Assembly (NCBI GenBank): GCA_007844125.1
Contig: CM017563.1
Span: 23,400,573 to 23,464,572, forward strand
Length of the DNA stretch: 64,000 nt
Source: Sinonovacula constricta
Taxonomy: Eukaryota; Mollusca; Bivalvia; Cardiida; Solecurtidae
Reading direction: 5' to 3'
In this document: positions 11,483-24,648 of the stretch, one piece after another
Layout: each line of letters begins with the position of its first letter
How positions within the stretch are numbered: position 1 is the stretch's first letter
Notes under the pieces: generated by a model
What the model saw: the letters and a program-made list of their open reading frames with translations, nothing else
Told to the model about the DNA's origin: nothing
Databases searched by the model: none
Program-made: the position numbers and the translations under genes

Positions 11483-14400
11483 TTGAACAAACGGATATGT
11501 CACATAAGACAGGTTTTATTTACATATTCGATCTGTGAGGCCTTCATAACCTACAGTTATATTTTAGGCTGCAGAATTATTGTGGTCTACACTAAATATT
11601 TATACAAGGAATAAATCCCATAATTTAATAATACAATATTTATGCTACCGTGTCCTCAAGCGAAATGCAACTATATGGAACAAATATTGCATTTAAGCCT
11701 TTTGCGAAATCGCAGCAGACAAATGGTTATAGTGGAATAAGCCGAATTGTTAGGAAAACTAAGGATGATTTAGTTATGAATTAATGTCAGTAAGTCCCGT
11801 GACTGAACAAATGTAAATGTCTATGAAGTGTGTGTTTCTGACATAAAACAATCTCGTATCTGACGCAGACAGAAGAGCAAATTGCGTTTTTCGTGACGCA
11901 ACACAAATTGTTATGTTAAATCAGCCTTTTGGCTATTGAAATCAGCATGCCTGGAGTACAAAACATGGCACTAAAACATTTTAAAGATTAATGATTAGGT
12001 TGGTTGCATTTAAACTTTCCGACCACTTCGGCCATTGCTGCCAATACAAAGTGTAAATTGCAGCTACCATTGTGTCTTTGACTTCGGGATAATTTGATCC
12101 GCACTTTGAACATTGAACTCAATCGGCAATTGTATTAGCAGACGATTATGAGAAAAAGAAAATAAATTAATTGTTGTTTCCTTCTGTTATTACACCACAT
12201 TATTTTAATGATCGAAGACACGATGTCAGCCCACAAATTCTTAACAAACGAGGAAAAATAAACAATGCACAAATTATCCTCCTCCTTATCTAAAATGTCG
12301 AAATTACGAGGAAGTTAAAAAAGTAATTGAAAGTCAGTGTTCATCATTTTCTGCTAAGGTCGTCAGTATACTTTTATATCTATATTTAGTTGCAAACAAC
12401 GCAGTATTATATTGTTTGCACATAAACTTTGCTGGGCGTGTATCTGGCCTCTTTGACCTAAGAGGCTAGCATGTGACTTTACGCATTGACAGTTGAACAA
12501 TGATGTGACTAATAACAGCATGACAAATCACAATGTCATGTGCATAAGACCCTTTGTTGTTTTACATTTAATTTTTTTTAAAGAAAAACTTACAAAGTCA
12601 AGATTTAGCTGTAGTCTGGAATCAAAATTTCGACAGATAATATTCTCATATCTATTTGTCTAAACCCAAAAGATTGTAATAACAGCAGTTTTGCTCTTTT
12701 GAAGACTGAAACAATAGAAAAGGAGCGCAAATAAAATGTGATATTTTTTAACTTTTCGCCACTCACTTTGTAAGTAATATAGCCCCTAAAATATTAATAC
12801 ATTCGTTTAAATATGTTTTAAAATACCATGTAAATCTATACAATGATAGTATGGCCCTTTGATAGCTTGAATGACCCTCCAAACTTCTATGGCGTGGTTT
12901 ACAAATGACTCCCATAACATTTGGATTTGGCAGCAATACTACAAGTAAAGATAAATGTCAAATGCTGTAACTATTGTATGTCTAACGAAACATGAAAAGT
13001 AAAATAATCGGCGAACGAAAATTTGAAATTCTGTACATATCCCTTAACCAGTTACTATTAATGTGCGATCGTTCTGAGAACAGAATTATTCTTATATAAG
13101 AGTAAAACACTTGTCCTTTCTGATAAATTGATTTAGCAGTTTTGCTCTTCTTTTTCGTGATGTAAGTTGATCGCAAAAAATAAACACCGAACCGTTACTA
13201 GGGTAAGATATTAACTGCAAATTTTATCTTTTTGTGTTTTCATTTTTGGGGGACAATGTGTCTGAAGTTGTGTATTCTGCGTGCAGTCAGCTACGCGCCT
13301 GATAGTGTTAAGTTTCATGCATGTACAAAAGTCCTCAATAGATACGGTGGATATTAGCATGTTATCATGTTTCAGTAAAAAGCTACTGAGCAAAATGTTG
13401 TTTTTATTTTCCTTTATACAAATAATAAGTTCTTGACACTTATTGAAATTGAACTGGAGCAGTAACATTATCAATGTTGTTTTTCAATATCAGAATAAGA
13501 CAAATATTTGTATAATCAAAGCTGACATTCACTTTAACATTTGATACATTGTTGAGAAATGACAACCCTTATGTTTTAATTATAATAAATATGGAAGATT
13601 AAAAGAGTTCAATAAAGTAAAAAGATGCAGCACATTGCCATATACTCTTCCCATTCACGTTAATAAACGTGCAAGTGTGTAAGGGGTCACATGACTATTT
13701 AAAATGATTGATTAAAGGGAACGGACTTGCATTAATAATCAGTCTAATGTTCTAAATGAATTGTGCATTTACTGCATTTTGGGTAAATCATTTTTCAACA
13801 AATGCAGCATTTTACTATAACTAGGACTATGTATTGCTTAAAGTGTTTTTTTCTTATGATTGCGATGTAAAATAAAATGAAACAATCATTTCTATGTATT
13901 TTTATAAAAGGCATGCACTATGAATGTCAACTTGGAACAGAGATGGTCTTGGAATATATGCGGGTAAAGATTTAAGGCATAAACATAGTTGAAACTGTGC
14001 AGATGAGAAATATTTGTATAATATTTATTTATATATATATTATATTTGTATATATATTATAATATATATATATTATAATAATGGTACATTACTGCATCCT
14101 TTTTCACATATATATGGTTGATAACACACACTATGAATAAAGAAGGGGTGATAGAAATGACTCATGGAGGACATTTAAATGTTCAGATCCTTTATAAACT
14201 TTCGGAACAATTTTATAGCTCCTACAGGACAAAGTTGTGCTCATTTGGTTGACGTAAAACCAGGAACATAGTACAGAATGCCTGCAAATGGTTTTAACAA
14301 TACAGTTCGAGTGTTCCTATTTATGGAAAGGTTGTTTTGTCTCGGTATGCGGTATTAATTACTCGATAATTACTTTCAAAACTAAAACAAAAATTCGGGG

Positions 14401-15167
14401 AAGAATATGAGTTTGTAACAGTTGCTCGTTGCACCAGATTATGAAAGTGTTGCAAAGCATGGATTCCACTCTCTTTCTGTCATCCATCTGAACACTGAAA
14501 GTCCTTTTGTAAATCGGAAGTAACTGATGTGATAAAGATGTGAACGGTACCAGAATTCTTCTATACACTAATTAGGATAGAAAATCGGCCAAATATGTAC
14601 CGAATCGTAATTTTGAGCAAACACTCATTGACGCTCTGTGCGAATGGTTTCATTCCATTGAGCAGGTATTGTGTCTCCTAAACATGTTAAAAGATAATAG
14701 TGACAATGGGTGTTTATTACGCAACTGTGACCTGAGGTGATTGATGGTATGTATGTGTGTGTGTTACCCGCTAGTGCTGCTAATAGGGGAGGATATCGAT
14801 GCCAAGGAGACAACCATCATGCCCCCAAGATAAGACACTCCCCTCACTCCCTCCCCCATGTCCCTGCACATGATCTACTATCCAGCCACACATTTCCCAG
14901 GTTGAACACTAACATATTGGATGATGTTCACAGTTCATACCCCGCTGAAATAACAGGAAAAAAGAACAATAGGTTAAACGATATATATATTTGAAACCAT
15001 GACACTGCTTATAACCTGACCACCACAATTTATTGCCTCTTAACTGATAAGGGTGGAAACGTTAAACAGCTACGATGTGAACGATAACCGTTTAAGCAAG
15101 AAAGAGTATGGCCTTCGTCGTTTTTGTTGTTGTTTTTGTTTTGTTGTTGTTGGTGGTGGTGGTGGTG

Positions 15168-15442
15168 GGATTAGGGATTAGCCGGCATTTTTGCCGATAC
15201 TGCGCAGCGACATTTCTATCATTATAGCACAGGGGCACTTATGAGGTGCCCAGGGACTGAACCCGGCCGGTCCATTATACTGACACCGACGAGTCAGGCG
15301 TAATGCTGTCCCCTTAGCCCCGAGCGTTAGGAGGGAAGCCACTACTACCAACTTTAAAGTCTTTGGTAAGACCCGGCCGGGGTTCGAACCCACGACCTCC
15401 CGAACCGCAAGCCGACGCTCTACCAACTGAGCTATTGCGGCC
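15168..15442 (-). mobile_element. tRNA-derived SINE, family C, full-length, inside duplicon A only
   Basis: Read on the minus strand it starts with a tRNA-like head. An A box (TAGCTCAGTTGGTAGAGC) lies at about 15417-15434 and a B box (GGGTTCGAACCCC) at about 15379-15391; the unrelated body ends in CTAATCCCTAATCCC. GGT repeats lie on both sides, as expected if it inserted in a GGT tract. The equivalent site in duplicon B (about 53718) has no SINE, only TA/GT repeat. A second copy is at 44198-44437. Confidence 0.85.
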
Positions 15443-15993
15443 GGTGGTGGTGGTGGTGTGTGTGTGTGTGTGTGTGTTTGGTTGTTTTTTTTCTTTTTGT
15501 TATATGATTTTAGTTAAGCCAAACCAAATTGGTTGAAGTTTTCTTTGGAAAAGAATCCTCTATTTTTAATCGTTGGAATGCTTAAAATACATTTGAATGT
15601 TCGGTGTCTATCAGAACGTTCAAAAGTTCGAACGATCGCTTACATCCCTAGAATAAAGTGTGTTATTTTAATCAGTTGTAACTGGTGCTAACATACAGCA
15701 ATAAATTATAGGAAAAACATTAGACAATATCAAAAGTGTAATACTAATAATTGCATTATTCCTAAATCCGGAAAGAACGGAAAATAGGAAAGTTGAGTTT
15801 TCGCTAATATTGGATACTTCTACTTTATCATTTAATTCTACTTTATCTTTTGATTATAACGCGACCTTATAATCGAGTAGTGCGTATTTCTTTTACAGAT
15901 TTCTGCTGTCGATATGTTTTTAACTATTTGTAAACGTTACTCAAGAAATGTAATTTGGTAGCACAGTTACTTGTTATGAGGTTTAAAACATTC

Positions 15994-16203
15994 TTATAAG
16001 AACTCAAAGTCAGAACATTGAACACGAATCGAAATTGTGTGTTTTAATGAACTACTAAAATAGTATAGTTCTACATCACTATGAGCGGGAAATAAAACAT
16101 ATTCAGCTTCATATCTACCTCTATAATTACCGTTCTCGTAAGCTGTGAAATCTTCGACAACATGTGCTAGTATAGAACTTATGAGAAATAAGCTATACAC
16201 CAA
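15994..16203 (-). pseudogene. Beta/gamma-crystallin-like single Greek-key frame, start codon lost (copy A)
   Basis: The frame encodes a hydrophobic, signal-peptide-like start (VYSLFLISSILA), then AYENGNYRGRYEAE and TISIRVQCSDFEFL. The Y-E-N-x-N-Y-x-G-R pattern and the SIRV block about 30 residues later are the hallmarks of one beta/gamma-crystallin Greek-key motif; a full domain has two. Copy B (54445-54651) starts with ATG at the matching codon, whereas here it is TTG, with an in-frame TAG five codons upstream. Copy A is therefore either dead or an internal exon entered through the AG of TTTTAG just upstream. The body of the frame is intact and most differences from copy B are conservative. 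I found no second motif nearby. Confidence 0.5.
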
Positions 16204-18905
16204 GACATATGTAAGCTAAAATTATATAACACAAACAAGATATATGGTGATTGTAAGAATTGTTCGTCATATGAAGGCCACTTTATGGATTACATATAGC
16301 TGTTAATTAAAGAACGTCCGTCTTCAAAGTCCTGCTCTTGTTTAATTTTTGGATTGGCCTGATTGACTTAACTTTCAGCGAACTTTATACAAATGACACG
16401 TTTTGCATAAGACAATTTCAATAACTTAAATACCGTTTAAATAGCAAAGTATGTGCAAAGTAGCGGAGATGATACGACAATATATAATCAAATTAAGATT
16501 GCCATTATCCTCTGACCCATTATCCATATAAACTTTTGCTTAACCCCAAATGTATAAGACCATTCTACCATAATATTATACTTTAAAACACGATAACACT
16601 TATCATATTTTAAAACAGATAGCCAAAAATAATCGACTGGATCTATAAGGCAGAAAACTGGCTGCTGAGTAAACCGATTTAGGCTTAAAGTGCGTGATTT
16701 GTAGTCTAGTTGTTTAAAATATTATATTGCCAACTACATACTTTATATATCAGAACATTTAAAGGAACAATAACACATCAAGGTTGTGCCACAATTTCTT
16801 AACTTCCAAAACTTAGATTCGACTCTTTATACTGAAGCCTTATTACAGAGCATCTCTCAATTTCCCATTAACCTTCAGAAGACAGCAATTAACACGTACT
16901 TGTGGCATTGGAGTGCTGCAACGGTTAGATATTGACCTGCGCCAACAATACAGCTGACTTCGGATTGGTTATGCACTGCAGCCATGTTCATTATGGTAAT
17001 GAAGGCTGGCGCAATTACTATTGCTTCTTCTACTACAACAACTACTAATACCACTACTACTTCTTCTGCTACTACTACCTCCCAGTCATTTTAAAATACT
17101 TATGTAAATAGTTTCCAGTTTGCGGGGATTCTAGTGTGCTGGCGCTTGTCTAAGTTTAGTACGTTTGTTTCGGTATCACACATTTTATTATCTATAGACA
17201 AGTTTAAAAAGACAACGGTATTGTGTATGAAATGGTTTAAGAAACATACAGCACACATGCATTTATGCAATTAAGGTTGTTAATATGGTACATCGTTATT
17301 ATGTTTATTCGTCGACAATGAGAAGTAAATCAAGAACGGCAGCATGCTGGTTGATCTATCATTTATTTTAAATTAAGTTTAATATAAAGTGTATAGGATA
17401 TACTATAATTCATTTATAAATGTGTATATTCAAATAGAAATGAAATATTTCTAAACACATTAACCTTTGCTATTACTATAGAACGTCAATGCGTTGCTTG
17501 GTCTGGGATCACATTGTGATAGCATAGTACAACTCAGATTCTGCTTCTGTATGTAATTGTTTAAAATATAACGCAAAAACGGGAACCTTATGTAAGTATG
17601 AAGGGTAAAAAACTGCGCATAAACGGGAACCTAGCATTTAGTAGAGTATATGCCTTTTAGAAGAAACTAAAGATAAACGGGGTCGTGTATGTATGAGAAA
17701 TAGCATGTTGAAATCAGTGTGTATATTGGGGTCCGTACCGATGTGGTTAATGGGGGACATGAAGCGCTTTCGGCGAATTTCACATATGTTCTCTTTCAAT
17801 GCATGTAGGCATGGATTTCAGCAGTAGTACAACAGGGGAAGTCCCCGGTTTGGTGGGTTTCACAGGTTAGAAGGTGTGTATTTATACAACTTTCTCCGAT
17901 TTCCAAAAGATATATACGCACTGAAACACACACACGCATGCGTACAACCGCACACACGCACATACAAACACAAGCACCCACATACGCGTACGCAAACATA
18001 CAATTTAATGTAAATGTAACACCATGAGACAAAACATTACATACATAAAGGAACAGTGTCCGCTTAGGAACGGTCAGTTTGCAACAGGAACGATTGAAGT
18101 GCTTTAACAATTTATAAATGACGTATTGTGTAAAAACAAAAACAGACGTATGTATTTGTTTCACAGGAGGGACATTGGTAACCGTTAGAAGACGCTTGGC
18201 GGTTGCATGTCTTTCTGTACGTGGCGTACCAGGAACTAGAAAATTATGTAGCTTATATAAAATGCGTATAAGTGTTTCCTAACTAATATGCTAGAATTCA
18301 GTACAGACATAGTTTGGGTTTTGGAAATTGTAAGATGTGATATTGAAAAGATAATTTTGTGATGTTACAGAAACTGACATTGTGAGATTACAGATAAAGT
18401 AATTACTTGTCTGTATTTCAGACCCAATATTATAATTATGAACCCATGAGATGATCATAACCTACTTCTTTTTCGATGTGCCATTTTGTTTCTCGTATCT
18501 GAATTGTTAGCATATCTGTTAACAAGTCACTTTACTGATAAAAATAAATATAGGTTCCTTTATGCAAAGGTGAAAATGTAAATATTATCAATTAAGTTTA
18601 AGTGTACAAATAAAAGAAAGAATAGCAGATGCAATTTAGTATTTAAGGTGCAAATATTAATAAAATTGTTTCAGAGTGTTTGGGTGGCATATTAATATCA
18701 TAAACGAAACAAAATCCCGATCATATCTAGACAAAATTAAAGTTCTAAAATGCAATGTTTGTAAACAGAAAAATAACATGTTATAATCATGATGTAATTA
18801 ATTCAATGCTAATAAAGAATACATGCATGGAGGATTTTGATTATAAAAGTAACCATCTAACATTGTATGCGTCTTTATCAGTTAATGGCCGGTACAGGTA
18901 GCACT

Positions 18906-19620
18906 GTGGGCATGTATTTGAAAGGAAAGAGGCCCTGGTACCATAACAAGACATTTTATTGTGGGCATGTATTTGAAAGGAAAGAGGCTCTGGTACCATA
19001 ACAAGACATTTTATTGTGGGCATGTATTTGAAAGGAAAGAGGCCCTGGTACCATAACAAGACATTTTATTGTGGGGATGTATTTGAAAGGAAAGAGGCCC
19101 AGGTAACATAACAAGACATTTTAATGTTGGAATGTTTTTGAAAGGAAAGAGGCCCGGGTACCATAACAAAACATTTTATTGTGGGCATGTATTTGAAAGG
19201 AAAGAGACTCTGGTACCATAACAAGACATTTTATTGTGGGCATGTATTTGAAAGGAAAGAGGCTCTGGTACCATAACAAGACATTTTATTATGGGCTTGT
19301 ATTTGAAAGGAAAGAAGCCCTGGTACCATAACAAGACATTTTATTGTTGGCATGTAATTGAAAGGAAAGAGGCGCTGGTACTATAACAAGACATTTTATT
19401 GTGGGCATGTAATTGAAAGGAAAGAGGCACTGGTACCATAACAAGACATTTTATTGTGGGCATGTATTTGAAAGGAAAGAGGCCCGGGTACCATAACAAG
19501 ACATTTTATTGTGGGCATGTATTTGAAAGGAAAGCGGCCCTGATACCATAACAAGACATTTTATTGTGGGCATGTATTTGAAAGGAACGAGGCCTTAGTA
19601 CCATAACAAAACATTTTAAA
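18906..19620. repeat. 55 bp minisatellite, 13 units
   Basis: Units start every 55 bp at 18906, 18961, 19016 and so on to 19566. Each begins GTGGGCATGTATTTGAAAGG and ends with CATAACAAGACATTTTATT, with one or a few substitutions per unit. The equivalent site in duplicon B has only 2 units (57429-57538). The reading frames through it are repeat artefacts. Confidence 0.97.
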
Positions 19621-21158
19621 CGATGTTTATACCAATCATACCCAACCGTCTTTAATCAGGCGACCATAACTTGTTCTCCAGATGACCCGTTTAATCTTTG
19701 TTGTTTTGGATATGTTATTTGTACATCCAATTGCTATGTCATTAACCAAATACAAAGAGTATATCAACACTACTCGTCCCCACACAGGACAAAGTGTGGC
19801 GTAAAAGTAAATCAACAAGACAAGAAAGACATTTTAGAGTCAGATATAGATATGTGTTTGTCTACGAAAAAAGATGTGTGGTTTTCATCGAAAGATATTC
19901 GCTTTATCATTCCTTCCCCTCCAGCTGATGGGAAAAACTAATGTTTAGTGTTGCCACGCTGTCTCACGTAGTCTGCTTGCATCTGACTGGGATGTGTCAA
20001 GAGCGTGTTTGAAAGACATGCTTACTTAGTGGAGAGGTTATCACAAGTGCTATGTTTGGTTGTCCTTAAAAGGAAAATGTCGGTAAAAATATAAACGATC
20101 GACTACAACAGGAAATTGAAAAACGAATTCCTTTGTTGAGTATTTGATATTGCATATAATTCCAAACAAAAAGCAGTGCATCGAATATATATCAATGTAT
20201 TAGGGAACATGGAATATATAAAAATAAAATTCCCGCACTCCCAACCCTTTCAACCAGATTAAACACTAACGTGTACCCAATGTAAACTAGCTTTAACAAA
20301 CACTATAACAGCACCCAGTAAAGTTATCCACAGCTATTTTTACCACAACAGTTTTTATAATTGCCCAGCGTAAATGATCCACTTGCTATACAGCAATCTT
20401 TAAAACTTTGCTTACTAACTGTAATTTTCCATCCGATTATATGTTGGTCAAGTTATTTTTTGAACATTGTTAAGCTGCAGCAAAGGGAATTTACGAGATG
20501 AAAGTTACGAAGTAGTATATTAAAGATGGCATGGGCTTTTATAGATTATACATTTCTCAAAAAAATGCAAGGAAATAGAAATGAGCCGTTTGCAGAAAAT
20601 CCCAAAATGATGTTAATGCTCGTGTTAGTATTTCACTTTCGTTCAAATATATGATTCTGTTTAATTAAAGGGACGAATAAGGACCTAATATAAATACATT
20701 TAAAAGTCTTAGAAAATATTTGGACGTACTTATTTTCGGCAAAAATCAGTAAGAAACAATTAAAAACAAAAGGTATATGACACAGAAATATTGACACGAC
20801 TAAAACGATCGACCCGTTCACTGGTTCGGCAATAGTGAAACATGTCGAGAAGCATATGCTATGGTAAGGGTCTTATTAAACAATGTAAATATGCTGGCTT
20901 GATGATACTCTGATAGATAAAACTTTATGATAACTTTTTGTTAAAACTACATCATAGAATAGTATTTATTAACCTTTATATAAATTGATTATAGCGACGT
21001 CAGACACTTTGAGCTAAAAATATATCCAGGGTGATAATTTACAAGCTCGTCATGTGCTTAGAAAGAAATTGTGGTGATTAATTATCTTTATTCCTTTAAA
21101 GAAATAGCGGGGAATTAAGTATAAGGTGCAATGCGCAATGTACAACGGAACATAACAT

Positions 21159-24100
21159 TAACATACTTATTGAAATATATCGCTTTAAATGTCCATTTCA
21201 TCTTTAAAAAAAAGCCGGATGTGATTTCAGATTAAAAAAAAATATCGATGTCAGAGCTGATTACCCGGATGATCATGTAATTTAATCTCATAGGTAAGTA
21301 ACCATGAAGTTTTCTATGTTTAAAATAGGTAACTGAGCATCATGGTTCAGACAGGAAATACATTTTTTGTAATCATATGTGTAACGTACCGATTTCTTTT
21401 TACGAATGAATGACAAACGGTGCATGACACCAATAACTAGCATTTTGAATGATATTTTCAGTTAGCAATAATTTATGTGGTTTCCTGAGAGAAAAACAAT
21501 TTTCAAAAGCTTCTAATACAGCCTTTAAAATAAATTATCTCTTTTGTGTACGTTTCAATAAAAAGTCATATTACTAAAATTTTTCCTAGTTACAATTAAG
21601 CAATTTAGAAGGCTAACATATCTGTCCAAGGACAGATTGTAAATTTATGGTTTTATGACTTTTAACAAAAATGCGAAGGTCACGCCGAGTCAAACCTCTA
21701 CTGGCGTGGAAGACAGCGTTAAACATTTTTCACTCTTATATTACAGATTATATCAATAACGCATTCAGTTCGAAATAAATGAAAACGTGTTTTCATCTAC
21801 CCAGCACACAAATATTTTGAATCGGGAGAGAACGTGTTAAATCTGGCCTGTTTTTTGGTATTCGAAACAGGTTAGTAAACGCATAGTTACGGTTTAGTTT
21901 TTTTTCTTTATGTCATAAATTGTGGTATTTGCGTGTACCGGACGTAATGCAGACATACAAATTACAGAACGTCATAGGCAGATATTTTCGGCGTAGATGT
22001 ATGCATGTCGGGTTTATTGTCATAATACTACTTCCTTTTTAACAAGTCATAAGACTTGAGTTTGTGTTGTTGTTTGATAAAATGTTATTGAAGAGAGTTT
22101 CACCTTGACTAGCCACTTCTGACCGTGAAATGCTAAAATTAGATTTATCAACATAAGGACACTTGATAGGTCATATTTTATACGATGATGTTTAACCTTC
22201 ATAACAATTTGATATGTAGTATAATAAACTAGCAAATAAATCACATACTCTAACGATATCAATATTTTACCTCTATATACAACGAAGCATTCTGCAGCGA
22301 TTAAAAAGAACGATATATCACGGCATAAATCGGGACTATTTTACTGCAATAGAATAGCTGTTCCTTTTACATCGCGACACATTTTCGTATTGTTGACCAA
22401 GCTAACATATAGTTATAAGTTGTTGTTTTTTATTTTCGTTCACGCGGCATTTACCTGAAACTTTATCCTATCTTGGAAATAAACGGTTTTGTTTTACTAA
22501 TTGATTGGTCATGCGATGCCGAAAAGTCCATATGTCTTGAAAAAAAGTGTTTGAATGGAAATTTATTTTACGTTTGCGTGCTCTAACATCATACATATAT
22601 CACGTTTTCTCGTTTAGATGCGTAAATTTTACAACTTAATTATTACGCATCTGAACTTGCAATCGCGATATAAATCTTAAAATCTATTTCCTTCGTGTAA
22701 ATAAAAAGTAGTCTTAAAATTTATACAATGGTGAAAAATAGTGTTTCGTTGAGGCTATACACTTTAGTATGAACATTATTTAACGTTTGTTTTGTAAACA
22801 AACGAGAACACGTGGCCCTCATCTTTGTTTGCAAATACATTTTATAAGTGACTAGGTCTATAAGCCAATATAATTTTGTGTTAACCCTAAGATATATTAT
22901 TATTTCCAGGCACATTGCTATATCTTCTCAATACCGGATTTAAATTGAATGTGGTTAAAAAATAAATGTATTTACATTTAAAGAGCGCGAAGCATGAATC
23001 CTGACTTCAAATCACTATTTACATAGATGTTCCATTCAATGAAGAACGTGGGAATAGCTTTCATCTCTAATTCTCATAATTCATCACGATTCGTCACGAT
23101 TCTTTGCAAACATATATACAATACAACGTATACATTCAATCAAACAATCAAATAATCAGTCAATCAACCATTTAAACATGAATTTCTATACAAGCATTCA
23201 ATCATTTAATCTTTCCCAAGTTTTATACAGATGAACTTTAATAATAATCACATTTGAAATGCGCGTATAGTTTTGTAAAATGAATGATTATACATAATGA
23301 ATTCAAACTGGAATTTTATACTTTGTATTACAAACAATGATATGGTACCTATTCATGCAAGACAAGCGCAATTGAGATTTTCAGGCAAACTTTGATGGAG
23401 TAATATAATTGTACATGTATGAGGGATCTTAATGATTGCTTAAATGATAACCTTTGACGTATAGTTAAAAGAAGTTAAACATTTTTTGATAACACAATTA
23501 CTTTTTGTCAATATTAGCAGTGCTCGCCAGATGGAATGTGAACATGTAATCATGTTGTAATAATATAGAAAAAGGGCAATCGTTTCAACGGCTTTTGACA
23601 GCCTTTTCAATTTGTAATGTGATATTGTATGGCTGTACCGAAAAGCAAAGCAGCGTGTGGATATCTATCAGAGATCAGGACGACGCAAATCCTTCGCCGA
23701 TCAATTTGTATTTGTCCTCTATTGAACGTAGAAAATCCCAATTTCGTGCATTTAGTCAAATGTGGTATAAAAAAAATACGACTTTTGTTTGATACGAACG
23801 CGGTATTATTATTACTTCTAAACTTAAAGGCATATTAACCTTTTGTAGTCTAATTGCTACACTTTCTCCTAAGCACACCGATTTAAATATAAAGCTTAAA
23901 GTCAATTCAAGCTTTATCATTATATTTAAAAATGCCTGGGACGGTAGGTTTATTTCTATAGCGCCAGGAAAAGTAACGTACAGATGTACTTATTGATATA
24001 AATACACGGTGTACAGCTGATATACAAAACACAAATATAAATACAAAAAAGGCTTAGTATACCTGTCCTTGGCTTAAACAAAAGAGCTCTTGCGTAAAAG

Positions 24101-24366
24101 ATATATGAGACAGAACTGCAAGGTTCGCCTGGTTAGACTGAGGATCTGGCACGCGTCCTTGTTAAGGGTGAGTTATCGGTGTCCAAAATCCGGTTTCCCT
24201 CTGTAGGTCCTGTTGACATACCATTGTGCAAATCATAACTTGACATAGTGAGGTTGCTCTAATCTCTTACAGAAGTTTTTTTTTTACTTAGAAAGATATA
24301 TGAAGTATATATACCGACAGAATTGTTCGGGTGTGAATCTGCATCTAAAACAATTAAGGTTTAAAG
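21159..24366. other. Non-coding stretch right of duplicon A
   Basis: A+T-rich unique sequence. Several 60-75 codon open frames occur (for example at 22047, 22721 and 23595) with no domain, signal peptide or splice support. No repeat of note. Confidence 0.45.
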
Positions 24367-24648
24367 ATGCAACATATGCTTCGGGATATCACCATATACT
24401 TAATTTTCATATTTCATTTTACATCGAGGGTAGTTCTGCAAGCGGTCAACGATGAATTAGACCAATGCCACCGCAGGAGCATCATTGAAGAATTGACTCA
24501 ACACTGCCAGCGTCTGACTCTGAGTTCAAGACAATCCAGACTACATAGACCTGTAAAGGATATGATGAGGAAGGTCATCCAGGATAAGTTTGATCAGTAT
24601 CCTCCTGCAAAACAAGCTAGAAGGACCGACGACATTAAGAATATGTAA
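24367..24648 (+). CDS. Unrecognised 93-codon open frame
   Basis: ATG to TAA with a hydrophobic N-terminal segment (about residues 8-25, containing IYLIFIFHF). A basic, Gln/Arg-rich part follows (NDELDQCHRRSIIEELTQ, later PVKDMMRKVIQDKFDQYPP). The composition is more protein-like than other frames nearby. No family is recognised, and there is no TATA box, splice site or second copy to support it. It may equally be a decayed mobile-element fragment or chance. Confidence 0.2.
   Translation: MQHMLRDITIYLIFIFHFTSRVVLQAVNDELDQCHRRSIIEELTQHCQRLTLSSRQSRLHRPVKDMMRKVIQDKFDQYPPAKQARRTDDIKNM

Larger units (their letters stand above)
10120..21158 (+). repeat. Segmental duplication, copy A (about 11 kb)
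   Basis: From AACCAGACTTGACCG at 10120 to ACAACGGAACATAAC near 21158 this block is collinear, in the same orientation, with 48178-59168. Stretches of dozens of bases are identical and there are scattered substitutions and small indels; by eye the two are well over 90% alike. Outside these limits similarity stops abruptly on both sides. Content: a 57-codon minus-strand frame (10734-10907), an ATG microsatellite, an AT-rich tract at about 14030-14085, a SINE (15168-15442), a beta/gamma-crystallin-like frame (15994-16203), CA-rich sequence near 17930-17995 and a 55 bp minisatellite (18906-19620). The remainder holds no gene I can support. Confidence 0.93.

Noticed and set aside
11183..11503. Poly-His and poly-Met frames, also at 49448-49738
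   Set aside because: Translation of the ATG microsatellite; run length differs between the duplicons as expected for a repeat.
15379..15434. Apparent tRNA gene with good A and B boxes
   Set aside because: The tRNA-like sequence continues into a SINE body, and a sister copy has a target-site duplication, so it is a SINE head.
18841..19059. 72-codon repetitive frame in the minisatellite
   Set aside because: The unit length of 55 bp is not a multiple of three and copies change frame; no selection for coding.
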